Shown: positions 1 to 7,288 of the stretch, piece after piece | Layout: each line of letters begins with the position of its first letter | Numbering within the stretch: position 1 is the first letter of the stretch | NCBI GenBank assembly: GCA_946886065.1 | Contig: CAMPHU010000169.1 | Span: forward strand, 1-10,072 | Reading direction: 5' to 3' | DNA length: 10,072 nucleotides | DNA from: an uncultured Massilia sp. | GTDB lineage: Bacteria > Pseudomonadota > Gammaproteobacteria > Burkholderiales > Burkholderiaceae | Notes under the pieces: generated by a model | What the model saw: the letters and a program-made list of their open reading frames with translations, nothing else | Databases searched by the model: none | What the model was told of the DNA's origin: nothing | Translations under genes and position numbers: made by a program

Positions 1-3000
1 CGCCCGCCATGCGCGCGCTGCCCTTGACGGTGTGCAGGGCGCGCTGCAGGCCCTGGGGGATGGACATGTCCTGCGGATGCAGCTGCCACTGGCGCAAGCC
101 GTTGCCGATCTGCGGCAGCAGGTCGGTGCCTTCTTCCAGGAACACGGGCAGCAAGTCCGGGTCCAGCTCGTCGGCGAACACGGGACCGGCCGCCAGCACA
201 GGCTCAGGCGCCGCTTGCGGCTCGGGCTCGGGCTCCGGCACGGTCAGCACCGCCTCGTCCGGCGTCACCGCCACGAACGCGGTCTCGTCCAGTTCCGGCA
301 CGAATTCCTCGATCTCCGGCACGGGAACGGCAGCAGCGTGCACTGGCGCGGCCTGGTCGAGGGCCGGCGCCGCGAACGGGTCGTCGAGGAACAGGTCGAA
401 GACGTCGTCCGCCTCGCTGGCCGCGGAGGCCTCGGGCGCGGGCGCGGTTTCGAAGGCCGGCGGCTCGGCCACCAGGCTGTCGTAGGCGGCGGCGAACAGG
501 CCGTCGAGCTTCTGCGCCAGTTCCGGGTCGGCCTCGCCGTACAAGCCGGCGGCCTGCTGGCTGGCCACGCGCTCGTTCAGCGCCGCCAGCTGGGCGATCA
601 GGTCCGGCTGTTCCGGCGCCAGCTCGCCCAGGGTGAACACCTGCAGCATGGTGCGGATGCGCGACAGGGTCGTGTCCAGCACCTCGAGCTGGCCGTCCTC
701 GATGGCGGCGCCCGGTGTCACCAGCTTTTCCAGGCTCAGTTCCAGCGCCTGGGCCACGTCGCGCAGCGCCAGGTAGCCGACCGTGCCCGAGGTGCCGGCG
801 AGGGTGTGTACCGCCTTCAGGCCCTCTTCCGAGACGGTGCGGCGCGGGTCGGCGCGCCAGGCGTCGAATTCCTGCGCCAGCGTCGCGACCAGCTCTTCGG
901 TCTCGGCCAGGTAGATGTCGTACAGCGCTGCCGGCACCTGCAGCTCGCCGATGCGCTTGATGCTTTCCAGGTCGACCGGCTGGTCGAGGACGGGAATGTC
1001 ATCCGCCAGCGCTTCCTCCACGGCCGCTTCGAACGGGCCGCCTTCCTGCACCCGGCCGGCCGCCTCGATGAGCGACGCGCCGTCGCGCGCCGGCCTGCGC
1101 CCGGCGGCCAGGTCGGCCACCCAGGCATCCAGCTCGGCATGGGCATGGGCCAGCAGCGCCAGCAGGTCGGCGGTGGCGGAACGGCTGTCGGCCAGCCACA
1201 CGTTCATCACGCGCTCGATGGCGGCGGCGGTGGCGGCGAAGTCCTCCAGCTCGACCATGCGGCTGCTGCCCTTGAGCGTGTGGAAGGAGCGGCGCAGCAG
1301 GGTCAGGGTTTCCTGGTTGCCCGGCTCTTCGGCCGCACGCGGCAGGTTCTGCGCCACGAAGCCCAGCACTTCCTGGGCCTCGGCGATGAAGATTTCCAGC
1401 AGCTCGGCGTCGATGTTGGCTTGTTCTATGCTGCTTTCCTGGGCAGCAGCCTCTTCCGCCACAGGCACGGGTTCAGGCGCAGGCGCGGCCGGCGTCTCGA
1501 CGAACTCGTAAGGCAGCTCGCGCAGCAGGAGCTTGTCCTGGTCGAAGCTGAAGCGGCCTTTGGCGGCCTCGCTGTCCTGCCCCAGCAGGTCGGCGAAGAA
1601 GCCCAGCGCGCCGATGTTCTGCGCGATGTTGTGCAGCGCCGCGTGCTGGCTGGTGACGTCGCCCTCGAATTCGGCCAGCTTGCGCACTTCGTCCGCGACG
1701 TGGCGCGTGGCGAGCACCGCCTGCTCCAGGTCGAGGATGGCGAAGGCGCCCTGCAGCTGGTGCAGCACCGGGGTGCTCTGCTCCAGCACCTGGCGCCTGG
1801 TCGGGTCGTCGTAGTACTCGTCGAGCAGCTTTTCGATCTGGCGCAGCCCGGTCTTGATCTCGCCCGCCAGCACGGCCACGGTCTGGCCCTGCTGGATCTG
1901 GCGCGCCAGTTCGCCCTGCCACTGCGCGGCGTCCGGCGGGGTTTCGCCTGCGGCCAGGGCCAGCAGGCGCGCGCCCACGGCTTCGGCGTTCTCGGCGAAG
2001 TCGCTCGGCAGCTGGCGCAGCTGGTCCAGGCCGTTCTCGACGAACAGCATGGCGGCGGCCATTTCCAGGCCGAACTGGTCGCTGCGCCCCGAAGACATCG
2101 AATCGGTGGCGGCGCGTCCCAGCTCGCGCAGCAGCTGGGCCAGCGCGGGCGCGCCCAGCTTTTCGCTGGCGCCGGCCAGCTGGGCCAGCGCCTGGTTGAA
2201 GTCGTCCTCGACCACGGCGTCGGCCTCGTGGGCGATACGGTCCCAGTCGGACTTGGTGCGGGCCAGGGCCTCGCGCGCTTCCTTCAGCGCGGCCGGGTCG
2301 ATCTTGCCGTAGCGGCGCTCGGCATAGTCCTGCGGCACCGCGCCGTCCAGGTGCAGGGCCTGGCGCAGGCGCTGCGCCTCGCCGCCCGGCGCCGGGGCAG
2401 CCGCCACGAAGAACAGGGCGTCGCGCAGCATGGCGTCGGGCGTGCCGCCCTGCCCCTGCGACAGGCGGCGCGCCTGCAGGTTGATCTGGCCGAACAGCTG
2501 CTTGGCATACAGGTCGCTCCCGACCTGGCCGTCCGCCACCACGGCGGCGAAGGCATGCATCGCCTGCCAGAACAGGCGCGCGCGCGGCTCCTCCTGGCTG
2601 GCCGCGATCGGGGCGATGGCGTCGCGCATGCCGGCGGCGTGGGTGCGCATCTGCTCCGGCTCGGTGCTCTTCAGGTAGGGCAGCAGCGATTTCTCGAAGC
2701 GCGCGCGGCAGGCCGCGTAGTCGGCGGGGCCGGCTTCGCCGCCGGCCGGCAGTGCGGGCAGGGCCGACAGGTCCAGGACCAGCAGGTCGGACGGGTGGAT
2801 GCGCTGCACGCCCAGGCGTTCCTGGAGGTCGCGGAAATACGGGAACAGGCGCGCCGGCTGCTGCGGGGCGCCGGCCAGGAGCTCGTCGAGGTACTCGCCG
2901 AGGGCGCCATAGGCGTCCTGCAGCAGCTTCGCGTTCTCTTCGGTGCAGGGCAGCTGGCCGTCCTTGAGGCGGTCGATCAGCTGCTCGGCGGCGCCGGTGT

Positions 3001-3220
3001 AGGCCGCGACGCCTTCGACGTCCACCATCTGCAGGGCGCCGTGGGCCTGGTGCAGGTGGGTCTTGGCATGCAGCAGCAGGGTCGGCTGGGCTTCCTGGCT
3101 GCGCCCGGCGGCGTCGCGCACCGCGTTGCCGGAGCGGGCCAGCGCGTCGCGGATCTCGCCGATCACCCAGGACAGCGGGCCAGTGTCGAATCCTCCTGCG
3201 CGTGTCTGTGTCGTCGTCAT
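1..3220 (-). CDS. pilL: PilL/ChpA-type hybrid chemotaxis histidine kinase (CheA family), N-terminal 1073 residues, runs off left edge
   Basis: This is the CheA-like kinase of the type IV pilus Pil-Chp chemosensory system; it takes signal from PilJ/PilI in the cytoplasm and phosphorylates the receivers PilG and PilH. The reading frame is open from an ATG at 3220 to base 1 with no stop, so the C-terminal part, where the family carries its dimerisation, ATPase, CheW-like and receiver domains, lies outside. Hpt modules are visible in series. Canonical HTLKG lies at His647 and HTVKG at His1063. His805 sits in HTLAG, with Lys replaced by Ala. Decayed versions are His57 (HQAHG), Ala346 (AQLAG, no His) and His487 (HQLQG). 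Acidic, Ala/Pro-rich linkers separate the later modules (about 880-1015). The start lies 13 bases after the pilJ stop and has no clear Shine-Dalgarno; it was chosen because the N-terminus FDTGPLSWVIGEI resembles that of ChpA/PilL proteins. P. aeruginosa ChpA (about 2470 aa) has the same multi-Hpt plan. Confidence 0.93.
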   Translation of the reverse strand, partial: MTTTQTRAGGFDTGPLSWVIGEIRDALARSGNAVRDAAGRSQEAQPTLLLHAKTHLHQAHGALQMVDVEGVAAYTGAAEQLIDRLKDGQLPCTEENAKLLQDAYGALGEYLDELLAGAPQQPARLFPYFRDLQERLGVQRIHPSDLLVLDLSALPALPAGGEAGPADYAACRARFEKSLLPYLKSTEPEQMRTHAAGMRDAIAPIAASQEEPRARLFWQAMHAFAAVVADGQVGSDLYAKQLFGQINLQARRLSQGQGGTPDAMLRDALFFVAAAPAPGGEAQRLRQALHLDGAVPQDYAERRYGKIDPAALKEAREALARTKSDWDRIAHEADAVVEDDFNQALAQLAGASEKLGAPALAQLLRELGRAATDSMSSGRSDQFGLEMAAAMLFVENGLDQLRQLPSDFAENAEAVGARLLALAAGETPPDAAQWQGELARQIQQGQTVAVLAGEIKTGLRQIEKLLDEYYDDPTRRQVLEQSTPVLHQLQGAFAILDLEQAVLATRHVADEVRKLAEFEGDVTSQHAALHNIAQNIGALGFFADLLGQDSEAAKGRFSFDQDKLLLRELPYEFVETPAAPAPEPVPVAEEAAAQESSIEQANIDAELLEIFIAEAQEVLGFVAQNLPRAAEEPGNQETLTLLRRSFHTLKGSSRMVELEDFAATAAAIERVMNVWLADSRSATADLLALLAHAHAELDAWVADLAAGRRPARDGASLIEAAGRVQEGGPFEAAVEEALADDIPVLDQPVDLESIKRIGELQVPAALYDIYLAETEELVATLAQEFDAWRADPRRTVSEEGLKAVHTLAGTSGTVGYLALRDVAQALELSLEKLVTPGAAIEDGQLEVLDTTLSRIRTMLQVFTLGELAPEQPDLIAQLAALNERVASQQAAGLYGEADPELAQKLDGLFAAAYDSLVAEPPAFETAPAPEASAASEADDVFDLFLDDPFAAPALDQAAPVHAAAVPVPEIEEFVPELDETAFVAVTPDEAVLTVPEPEPEPQAAPEPVLAAGPVFADELDPDLLPVFLEEGTDLLPQIGNGLRQWQLHPQDMSIPQGLQRALHTVKGSARMAG
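218..238 (-). repeat. Short hexanucleotide tandem repeat coding a Pro-Glu linker in PilL
   Basis: About three copies of a 6-base unit (ggctcg, ggctcg, ggctcc on the plus strand) encode alternating Pro-Glu, residues 995-1001 of PilL, in the acidic linker just before the module containing His1063. Because the unit is a multiple of three, copy-number change would lengthen or shorten the linker without shifting frame. It may be no more than a compositional effect of a Pro/Glu linker in GC-rich DNA. Confidence 0.5.
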
Positions 3221-3233
3221 GGGCGAGAGTTTA

Positions 3234-5549
3234 TCAGGCTGCAACGCGGAAGCGCGATACGGAGTCCTTCAGTTCCTGGGCCAGGTCCGCCAGTTCGCGG
3301 ATCGACTGGGCGGTCTGGCGCGTGCCCTGCTGGGTGTTTTCGGTCACCGACAGGATGTGCTGCATGTTGTGCGCCACGCTGTTGGCCGAGGTGGCCTGCA
3401 GCTCGGTGGCGTAGGACATGCCCTGGATCAGCTCCGCCAGGCGGTTCGACACGCGCGAGATGTCGGCCAGCGCGGCGCCGGCGGCGTCCGACAGGCGCGC
3501 GCCCTCGACCACGCCCTGGGTCGACTTTTCCATCGCGGCCACGGCGTCGTGGGTGTCGGCCTGGATGGTGCGCACCAGCGCGCCGATCCCCTTGGCCGCT
3601 TCGGCCGAGCGTTCCGCCAGGCGCTGTACCTCTTCGGCCACCACCGAGAAGCCGCGCCCCGCTTCGCCGGCGGAGGCGGCCTGGATCGCGGCGTTCAGCG
3701 CCAGCACGTTGGTCTGTTCGGTGATGTCCGAGATCAGGTCGGTGATCTCGCCGATCTCCTGCGAGGATTCGCCCAGGCGCTTGATGCGCTTGGAGGTTTC
3801 CTGGATCTGCTCGCGGATCTCGTTCATGCCGATGATCGCGTTCTGCACGGCGGTCGCGCCCTGCTCCGCCGCCGCCACCGACTGGCGCGCCACGTCGGCC
3901 GATTCCAGCGCGGAGCGCGACACGTCGGTGATCTCGCTGGCCATGCGCAGCACGGTGCTGGAGGCGTCCTTGATTTCCTTCGACTGCTGCTCGGCGGCGC
4001 CCAGCAGGCGGGTCGACACCGCCTGCGCGCCGCTGGAGGCGCGCGTGACCTGCTCGGCGGTGGTGATGACGCGCACCACCAGGCCGCGCAGCTCTTCCAC
4101 GGTGTAGTTGACCGAGTCGGCGATGGCGCCGGTGATGTCCTCGGACACGGTGGCGTGCACGGTCAGGTCGCCGTCCGCCACTTCCTGCAGCTCGTTCATC
4201 AGGCGCAGGATGGCGGCCTGATTGGCGTCGTTGGTGGCCTTGGCCTCCTCTTCCTTGGCCTGGGCCAGCTGGCGCATGGCCTCGGCGTCGCGGCGGCGCG
4301 CTTCCAGGCCGCGGGTGCGGTTGCGCTGGTCCTGCAGCATCACGCGCGAGATGCTGCCGCCCATCGCCAGGGTGAAGATCGAGGCGCCGACCAGCACCCA
4401 GAACCAGGGGCTGTTGCCGCCCTGGCCGGCGCGGTAGCCGGTCTGCAGGCGTCCCAGCAGGGCGCCCAGCTGCTCGTTGTCGCGCGCGATGGCCTGCTCG
4501 GCGACGCGGGCGGCGTGGAAATGGTCGATATTGCTTTGCAGGGAGGCGACGGTGGACTGGAAGGAGCGGAAGGCTTCGCGCGCCTTGCCCAGGCGCTCGC
4601 GCAGCTCGGCGTCGGCCAGCGGGGCCAGGCCCAGCGCGGCGCTGCCGTCCAGCAGGCCGTCGACGATGGCGCCCAGCGCCCTGGCGTCACGCGCGATCGA
4701 TTCCACCGCGCCGCTGCGCGGGGCGCCCGGCGTCACGAAGGCGTGGGCGCCGGCCGTCAGGCTCTGGGTCAGGCTCATCATGCGGCCCAGGGCGGCCACT
4801 TCGCGCGCGCTGCCGCGCTCGGTGCGCTGGTCGAGCAGGGTGTCGCCAATGGACAGCAATGCAGGGCTGAAGCTGGACAGCTGCGCCAGGCTTTCGCCGT
4901 AGCCGGTGAGATAGCGCTTGTTCTTGACCAGGACGGTGGCGGCCTTGTCGGACGCGCTCCATTTGGCGCGCGCCCTGGACACCAGCCCCGCGGCGTCGCC
5001 GCTGGCGGCCGGGACCTCGCCCGCGGGCGAGCTGCCGCCGCGCGACAGCAGGACCAGGCTGCGGCCCAGGTCGGCGCGGCTGCTTTCGAGCTGGGCGATG
5101 GCCTCGCTGTCGCCGCGCAGCGCCTTGGGGGCGACCTTGCCCAGGCGGTGGGCGTTCATCAGGGCGTCGCTCGCGGTCTGGCTCTGGGCGGCGGCCCTGG
5201 CGTTGTGGGCGGCGTTCTGCCACATCGACAGCACGGTCAGCAGGATGCCGGCCGCGAAGGCGCCGAGCAGCAGGCGCAGCTGGCGCGGCAGCGACAGGTG
5301 GCCGATCAGGGGCAGGCTCAGCTCGTCCTTGGCGGGCGCGTCTTCCGCGGGCGCGCCCTTGCGGTGGCGGATGTTGCCGAGACGGCGCGCGGCCGCTTCG
5401 GCGGAACCGCCCATGGGCGCAGCAGGTGCTGCGGCCGTGGCGGCGCCGACGCCGGGGCCGAATTGCGTATCCGGCGAGGACAGCACGGTGTCGTCGTCCG
5501 CGCCTTCCCTGGCAAAGAAATTGGTGGTGAGTTTCGAGGCGAATCCCAT
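3234..5549 (-). CDS. pilJ: PilJ, type IV pilus methyl-accepting chemotaxis protein
   Basis: This is the inner-membrane chemoreceptor of the Pil-Chp system (771 aa), which signals through PilI to the PilL kinase. Residues 1-90 are a cytoplasmic, Ala/Pro-rich segment. The first membrane helix is at about 92-110 ([18 protein letters not shown]) and a mostly helical periplasmic sensor spans 111-380. The second helix is at about 381-399 ([18 protein letters not shown]), followed by a HAMP-like region, a Glu/Ala/Lys-rich coiled coil (about 417-445) and the signalling hairpin. The conserved hairpin tip is at 611-634 ([20 protein letters not shown], then GRGF), typical of PilJ, with Gln-Ala-Ala-Ser where many receptors have Glu-Ala-Ala-Arg. 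The start ATG has a good AGGAG five bases upstream, 27 bases after the pilI stop. P. aeruginosa PilJ is about 682 aa, so the N-terminal extension accounts for most of the extra length. Confidence 0.96.
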   Translation of the reverse strand: MGFASKLTTNFFAREGADDDTVLSSPDTQFGPGVGAATAAAPAAPMGGSAEAAARRLGNIRHRKGAPAEDAPAKDELSLPLIGHLSLPRQLRLLLGAFAAGILLTVLSMWQNAAHNARAAAQSQTASDALMNAHRLGKVAPKALRGDSEAIAQLESSRADLGRSLVLLSRGGSSPAGEVPAASGDAAGLVSRARAKWSASDKAATVLVKNKRYLTGYGESLAQLSSFSPALLSIGDTLLDQRTERGSAREVAALGRMMSLTQSLTAGAHAFVTPGAPRSGAVESIARDARALGAIVDGLLDGSAALGLAPLADAELRERLGKAREAFRSFQSTVASLQSNIDHFHAARVAEQAIARDNEQLGALLGRLQTGYRAGQGGNSPWFWVLVGASIFTLAMGGSISRVMLQDQRNRTRGLEARRRDAEAMRQLAQAKEEEAKATNDANQAAILRLMNELQEVADGDLTVHATVSEDITGAIADSVNYTVEELRGLVVRVITTAEQVTRASSGAQAVSTRLLGAAEQQSKEIKDASSTVLRMASEITDVSRSALESADVARQSVAAAEQGATAVQNAIIGMNEIREQIQETSKRIKRLGESSQEIGEITDLISDITEQTNVLALNAAIQAASAGEAGRGFSVVAEEVQRLAERSAEAAKGIGALVRTIQADTHDAVAAMEKSTQGVVEGARLSDAAGAALADISRVSNRLAELIQGMSYATELQATSANSVAHNMQHILSVTENTQQGTRQTAQSIRELADLAQELKDSVSRFRVAA

Positions 5550-5576
5550 TCCTGCTCCTGGTGCTGCTGTTCGTTG

Positions 5577-6104
5577 TTAGCCAAGCGCGACGTGCAGGAA
5601 GCGCTCTTCCCGCACCAGTGCCGCCAGCGACAGCGGCTTCCATGTATTGCCGTCGGCGTCGCGCAGCAGCCCGCCGTCGCGTTCCATCGCGCCGGCCTGG
5701 CGCAGTCCGTAGACCTGGTCCACCCGCAGCGCGCAATTGAAGCCCAGCGCCGGCGAGAACGTGACCAGCCGTCCCGGGCCGGCTGCGGCGGGCGCATCCT
5801 GGTCGAGGTAGCGGGCCAGGTCGATCACGCCCAGCAGCGCGCCGCGCACGTTGACCAGGCCGAGGTACCAGGGCCGGGTCAGGGGAACGGGGGTGAACGG
5901 GCCGCCCGGCACGATCTCGCCGGCCTCGGTCAGGTCGAGCAGCCAGCGCGTGCCGGCGATGCCCAGGCCCAGCTGCTGCACGCGCTCGCCGTTGCCGCTC
6001 TTGGCGGCCTGCATGCGCTCCAGCAGTTCTTCCTGGTAGGCGCGCAGGCGGGTGCGGCGCGCGGCGTCTTCCGGCCTGTCCGCGGCGCCTTCCATGTCCA
6101 TCAT
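5577..6104 (-). CDS. pilI: PilI, CheW-like coupling protein of the type IV pilus chemosensory system
   Basis: This 175 aa CheW-domain protein links the receptor PilJ to the kinase PilL in the signalling array at the inner membrane. The CheW core starts near residue 40 (VQQLGLGIAGTRWLLDL). It includes the family-typical strand-turn PWYLGLVNVRGALLGVIDLA at about 79-98 and ends in a region with VDQVYGLR. The N-terminal 38 residues are charged and helical (AYQEELLERMQ), as in many PilI proteins. The start ATG overlaps the pilH stop by four bases (ATGA), a sign of translational coupling; two more in-frame ATG codons follow within four codons, so the exact start is uncertain by a few residues. There is no obvious Shine-Dalgarno sequence. 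Pil-system context separates it from a general flagellar CheW. Confidence 0.93.
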   Translation of the reverse strand: MMDMEGAADRPEDAARRTRLRAYQEELLERMQAAKSGNGERVQQLGLGIAGTRWLLDLTEAGEIVPGGPFTPVPLTRPWYLGLVNVRGALLGVIDLARYLDQDAPAAAGPGRLVTFSPALGFNCALRVDQVYGLRQAGAMERDGGLLRDADGNTWKPLSLAALVREERFLHVALG

Positions 6105-6505
6105 GCGCTGGCGCGGACCGGCATGGCCGTGCCAGTGTCGGCGCCGAGGGCGGCAATGGCGGCCAGCAGCAGCTGCGGGTCGACCGGCTTGACCAGGTAG
6201 TCCTTGGCGCCCTGGCGCATGCCCCAGATGCGGTCGGTCTCCTGGCTCTTGCTGCTGCAGATGATGACCGGAACCTTGGACAGCTCCGGATCGCGCGCGA
6301 TCGCGCGCGTGACCTGGAAGCCGTTCGCGCCCGGCATGACGACGTCCATCAGGATCAGTTCCGGGCGCTCGGCACGGATGCGTTCCAGCGCCTCTTCGCC
6401 GTTGACGGCGGTGCTGACGGCATAACCCTGGCGAACCAGGATGTCGGTCAGGTAGAAGCGTTCGGTCGGGGAATCGTCGACGATGAGAATCTTGTGTATG
6501 GCCAC
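6101..6505 (-). CDS. pilH: PilH, single-domain CheY-like response regulator
   Basis: This 134 aa receiver protein of the Pil-Chp system is phosphorylated by PilL; in P. aeruginosa PilH works with or against PilG to control pilus retraction and twitching. Counting from the GTG start, receiver residues are all present: acidic pair Asp10-Asp11 (KILIVDDSPTE), phospho-acceptor Asp54 (LILMDVVMPGANG), Ser84 and Lys106 (YLVKP). The motif QETDRIWGMRQGAKDYL closely resembles PilH family members. The GTG at 6505 has GGAG six bases upstream and gives the usual short N-terminus before the first strand. An in-frame TTG at 6532 would add nine residues and overlap the pilG stop as TTGA, but has no properly spaced ribosome site. 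The C-terminus carries a short Ala-rich tail beyond the receiver. Confidence 0.94.
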   Translation of the reverse strand: MAIHKILIVDDSPTERFYLTDILVRQGYAVSTAVNGEEALERIRAERPELILMDVVMPGANGFQVTRAIARDPELSKVPVIICSSKSQETDRIWGMRQGAKDYLVKPVDPQLLLAAIAALGADTGTAMPVRASA

Positions 6506-6528
6506 GTACGGCTCCGGGTGTCGGTTCT

Positions 6529-6924
6529 TCAAGCCTTGCCGGCGGTGTGGTCGCGCACGGCGGCCAGCAGGCTGTCTTTGGAAAACGGTTTGGTCAGGTA
6601 GGCGCTGGCGCCTACCATGGCGCCGCGCGCGCGGTCGAACAGGCCGTCCTTCGACGACAGCATCAGGACCGGGGTGGCGGAAAAGCGTGCGCTCTTCTTG
6701 ATCAGGGCGCAGGTCTGGTAGCCATCCAGGCGCGGCATCAAGATATCGCAGAACACCAGTGCGGGATGGCGGTCGTTGATCTTGGCCAGCGCATCGAAGC
6801 CGTCCTCGGCCAGCACCACCTGGTAGCCGGCCTGGGTCAGGAAAATCTCGGCGGAGCGGCGAATCGTGCTGCTGTCGTCGATCACCATGATGGTCAGGCC
6901 CGTCGGTTGCGGGGATGTCGTCAT
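6529..6924 (-). CDS. pilG: PilG, single-domain CheY-like response regulator
   Basis: This 131 aa receiver is the first gene of the pilus chemosensory operon; PilG is the phospho-output that promotes type IV pilus function in other bacteria. Visible residues are acidic pair Asp16-Asp17 (IMVIDDSSTIRRSAE), phospho-acceptor Asp60 (LVFCDILMPRLDGYQTC), Ser90 (LMLSSKDG) and Lys112 (YLTKPF). The sequence SSTIRRSAEIFL and the KDGLFDRARG stretch are characteristic of PilG rather than PilH. The start ATG at 6924 has only a weak purine-rich stretch (GAAGTGAAA) upstream. The next gene, pilH, begins 23 bases after this stop if its GTG start is right. Upstream lies a 119-base gap after the rubredoxin gene, the likely place of an operon promoter. 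Confidence 0.95.
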   Translation of the reverse strand: MTTSPQPTGLTIMVIDDSSTIRRSAEIFLTQAGYQVVLAEDGFDALAKINDRHPALVFCDILMPRLDGYQTCALIKKSARFSATPVLMLSSKDGLFDRARGAMVGASAYLTKPFSKDSLLAAVRDHTAGKA

Positions 6925-7043
6925 TATCGTTTCACTTCGGCATGAAGCGCCACGATAGCACAGCCCCCTTCCCTTGTGCGCGAAGTGTTGCGCTGCATCA
7001 ACTACGTCACTGTCAATACGGCGCCATCAAGCCTTGGCGAGGC
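6925..7043 (-). promoter_or_regulatory. Intergenic leader between rubA and pilG; possible promoter of the pil chemosensory operon
   Basis: These 119 noncoding bases separate the rubredoxin stop from the pilG start, both on the minus strand. On that strand a perfect TTGACA (plus positions 7011-7016) is present, but no good -10 hexamer lies 16-18 bases downstream, so the promoter assignment is weak. A five-base inverted repeat (7030-7034 with 7040-7044) overlaps the rubA stop but has no following U-run, so it is not a convincing terminator; read-through from rubA into pilG remains possible. Confidence 0.3.
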
Positions 7044-7232
7044 TCAGATGGCGGTCATTTCGAAGTCGTCCTTGCGGGCGCCGCACTCCGGGCAGGTCCA
7101 GTTCATCGGCACGTCGGCCCAGCGGGTGCCGGGGGCGATGCCGTCATCGGGGGCGCCGGCGGCTTCGTCGTAGACCCACCCGCAAATCAAGCACATCCAG
7201 GTCTGGAAAGGCGCCGTCGAATCAGTACTCAC
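7044..7232 (-). CDS. rubA: Rubredoxin
   Basis: This 62 aa iron-sulfur-free, single-iron electron carrier of the cytoplasm has both Cys pairs that bind iron in rubredoxins: Cys14-Leu-Ile-Cys17 followed by GWVYDEAAG, and Cys47-Pro-Glu-Cys50 followed by GARKDDFE. The central GIAPGTRWADVPMNWTCP is also family-typical, and the length fits a single-domain rubredoxin plus a short N-terminal lead. The start is GTG at 7232, supported by AAGGA eight bases upstream; the next in-frame ATG (residue 13) would remove the first strand. It is divergent from the ThiD-like gene and upstream of pilG in the same direction. Its redox partner is not in the window; rubredoxins commonly serve alkane hydroxylases or oxidative stress enzymes, but nothing here points to one. 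Confidence 0.96.
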   Translation of the reverse strand: MSTDSTAPFQTWMCLICGWVYDEAAGAPDDGIAPGTRWADVPMNWTCPECGARKDDFEMTAI

Positions 7233-7288
7233 AGTATTGTTCCTTCTATCTAGTAAAATGCGGAATCAGGTATCTTAATCTACCCGTC
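7233..7288. promoter_or_regulatory. Divergent promoter region between rubA and the thiD-like gene
   Basis: This 56-base gap is markedly richer in A and T than its surroundings and must supply 5' signals for two divergent genes. On the plus strand, TAAAAT at 7254-7259 matches five of six bases of a sigma70 -10 box and would start transcription around 7266; no good -35 stands 16-18 bases upstream. The minus strand has the rubA ribosome site (AAGGA, plus 7241-7245) and only weak candidates (TTAAGA, 17 bases, TACTAG). The boxes are suggestions by eye. Confidence 0.45.

Noticed and set aside
3191..3198. A strong AGGAGGA ribosome-site-like sequence just inside pilL
   Set aside because: No in-frame start codon lies at the correct distance; the next in-frame GTG would remove conserved N-terminal residues. 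It codes Gly-Gly within the N-terminus.
32..3724. A plus-strand open frame of 1230 codons antisense to pilL and part of pilJ
   Set aside because: It is exactly codon-registered with the minus-strand pilL frame. GC-rich codon use on the coding strand removes stops from its complement; the translation is a low-complexity Arg/Gly/Gln/Leu-rich string with no domain, while the minus strand encodes clear Hpt motifs.
4687..6156. A minus-strand open frame of 489 codons across pilI and the pilJ 5' half
   Set aside because: It overlaps two certain genes on the same strand in another frame, and its translation is Arg/Pro/Ala-rich without motifs: a GC-driven shadow.
3063..6200. A plus-strand open frame of 1045 codons antisense to pilJ and pilI
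   Set aside because: It is the complement of the pilJ frame, has no recognisable domain or start signal, and covers well-supported PilJ and PilI coding sequence on the other strand.
6934..6949. A sigma54-type -24/-12 promoter upstream of pilG
   Set aside because: GG and GC elements are present but separated by eight bases instead of the required ten.
7011..7016. Perfect TTGACA (minus strand) as a firm pilG operon promoter
   Set aside because: No reasonable -10 hexamer follows at 16-18 bases, so it is reported only as part of a low-confidence leader region.
7030..7044. Small inverted repeat at the end of rubA as a terminator
   Set aside because: The stem is only five bases and no U-run follows on the minus strand.
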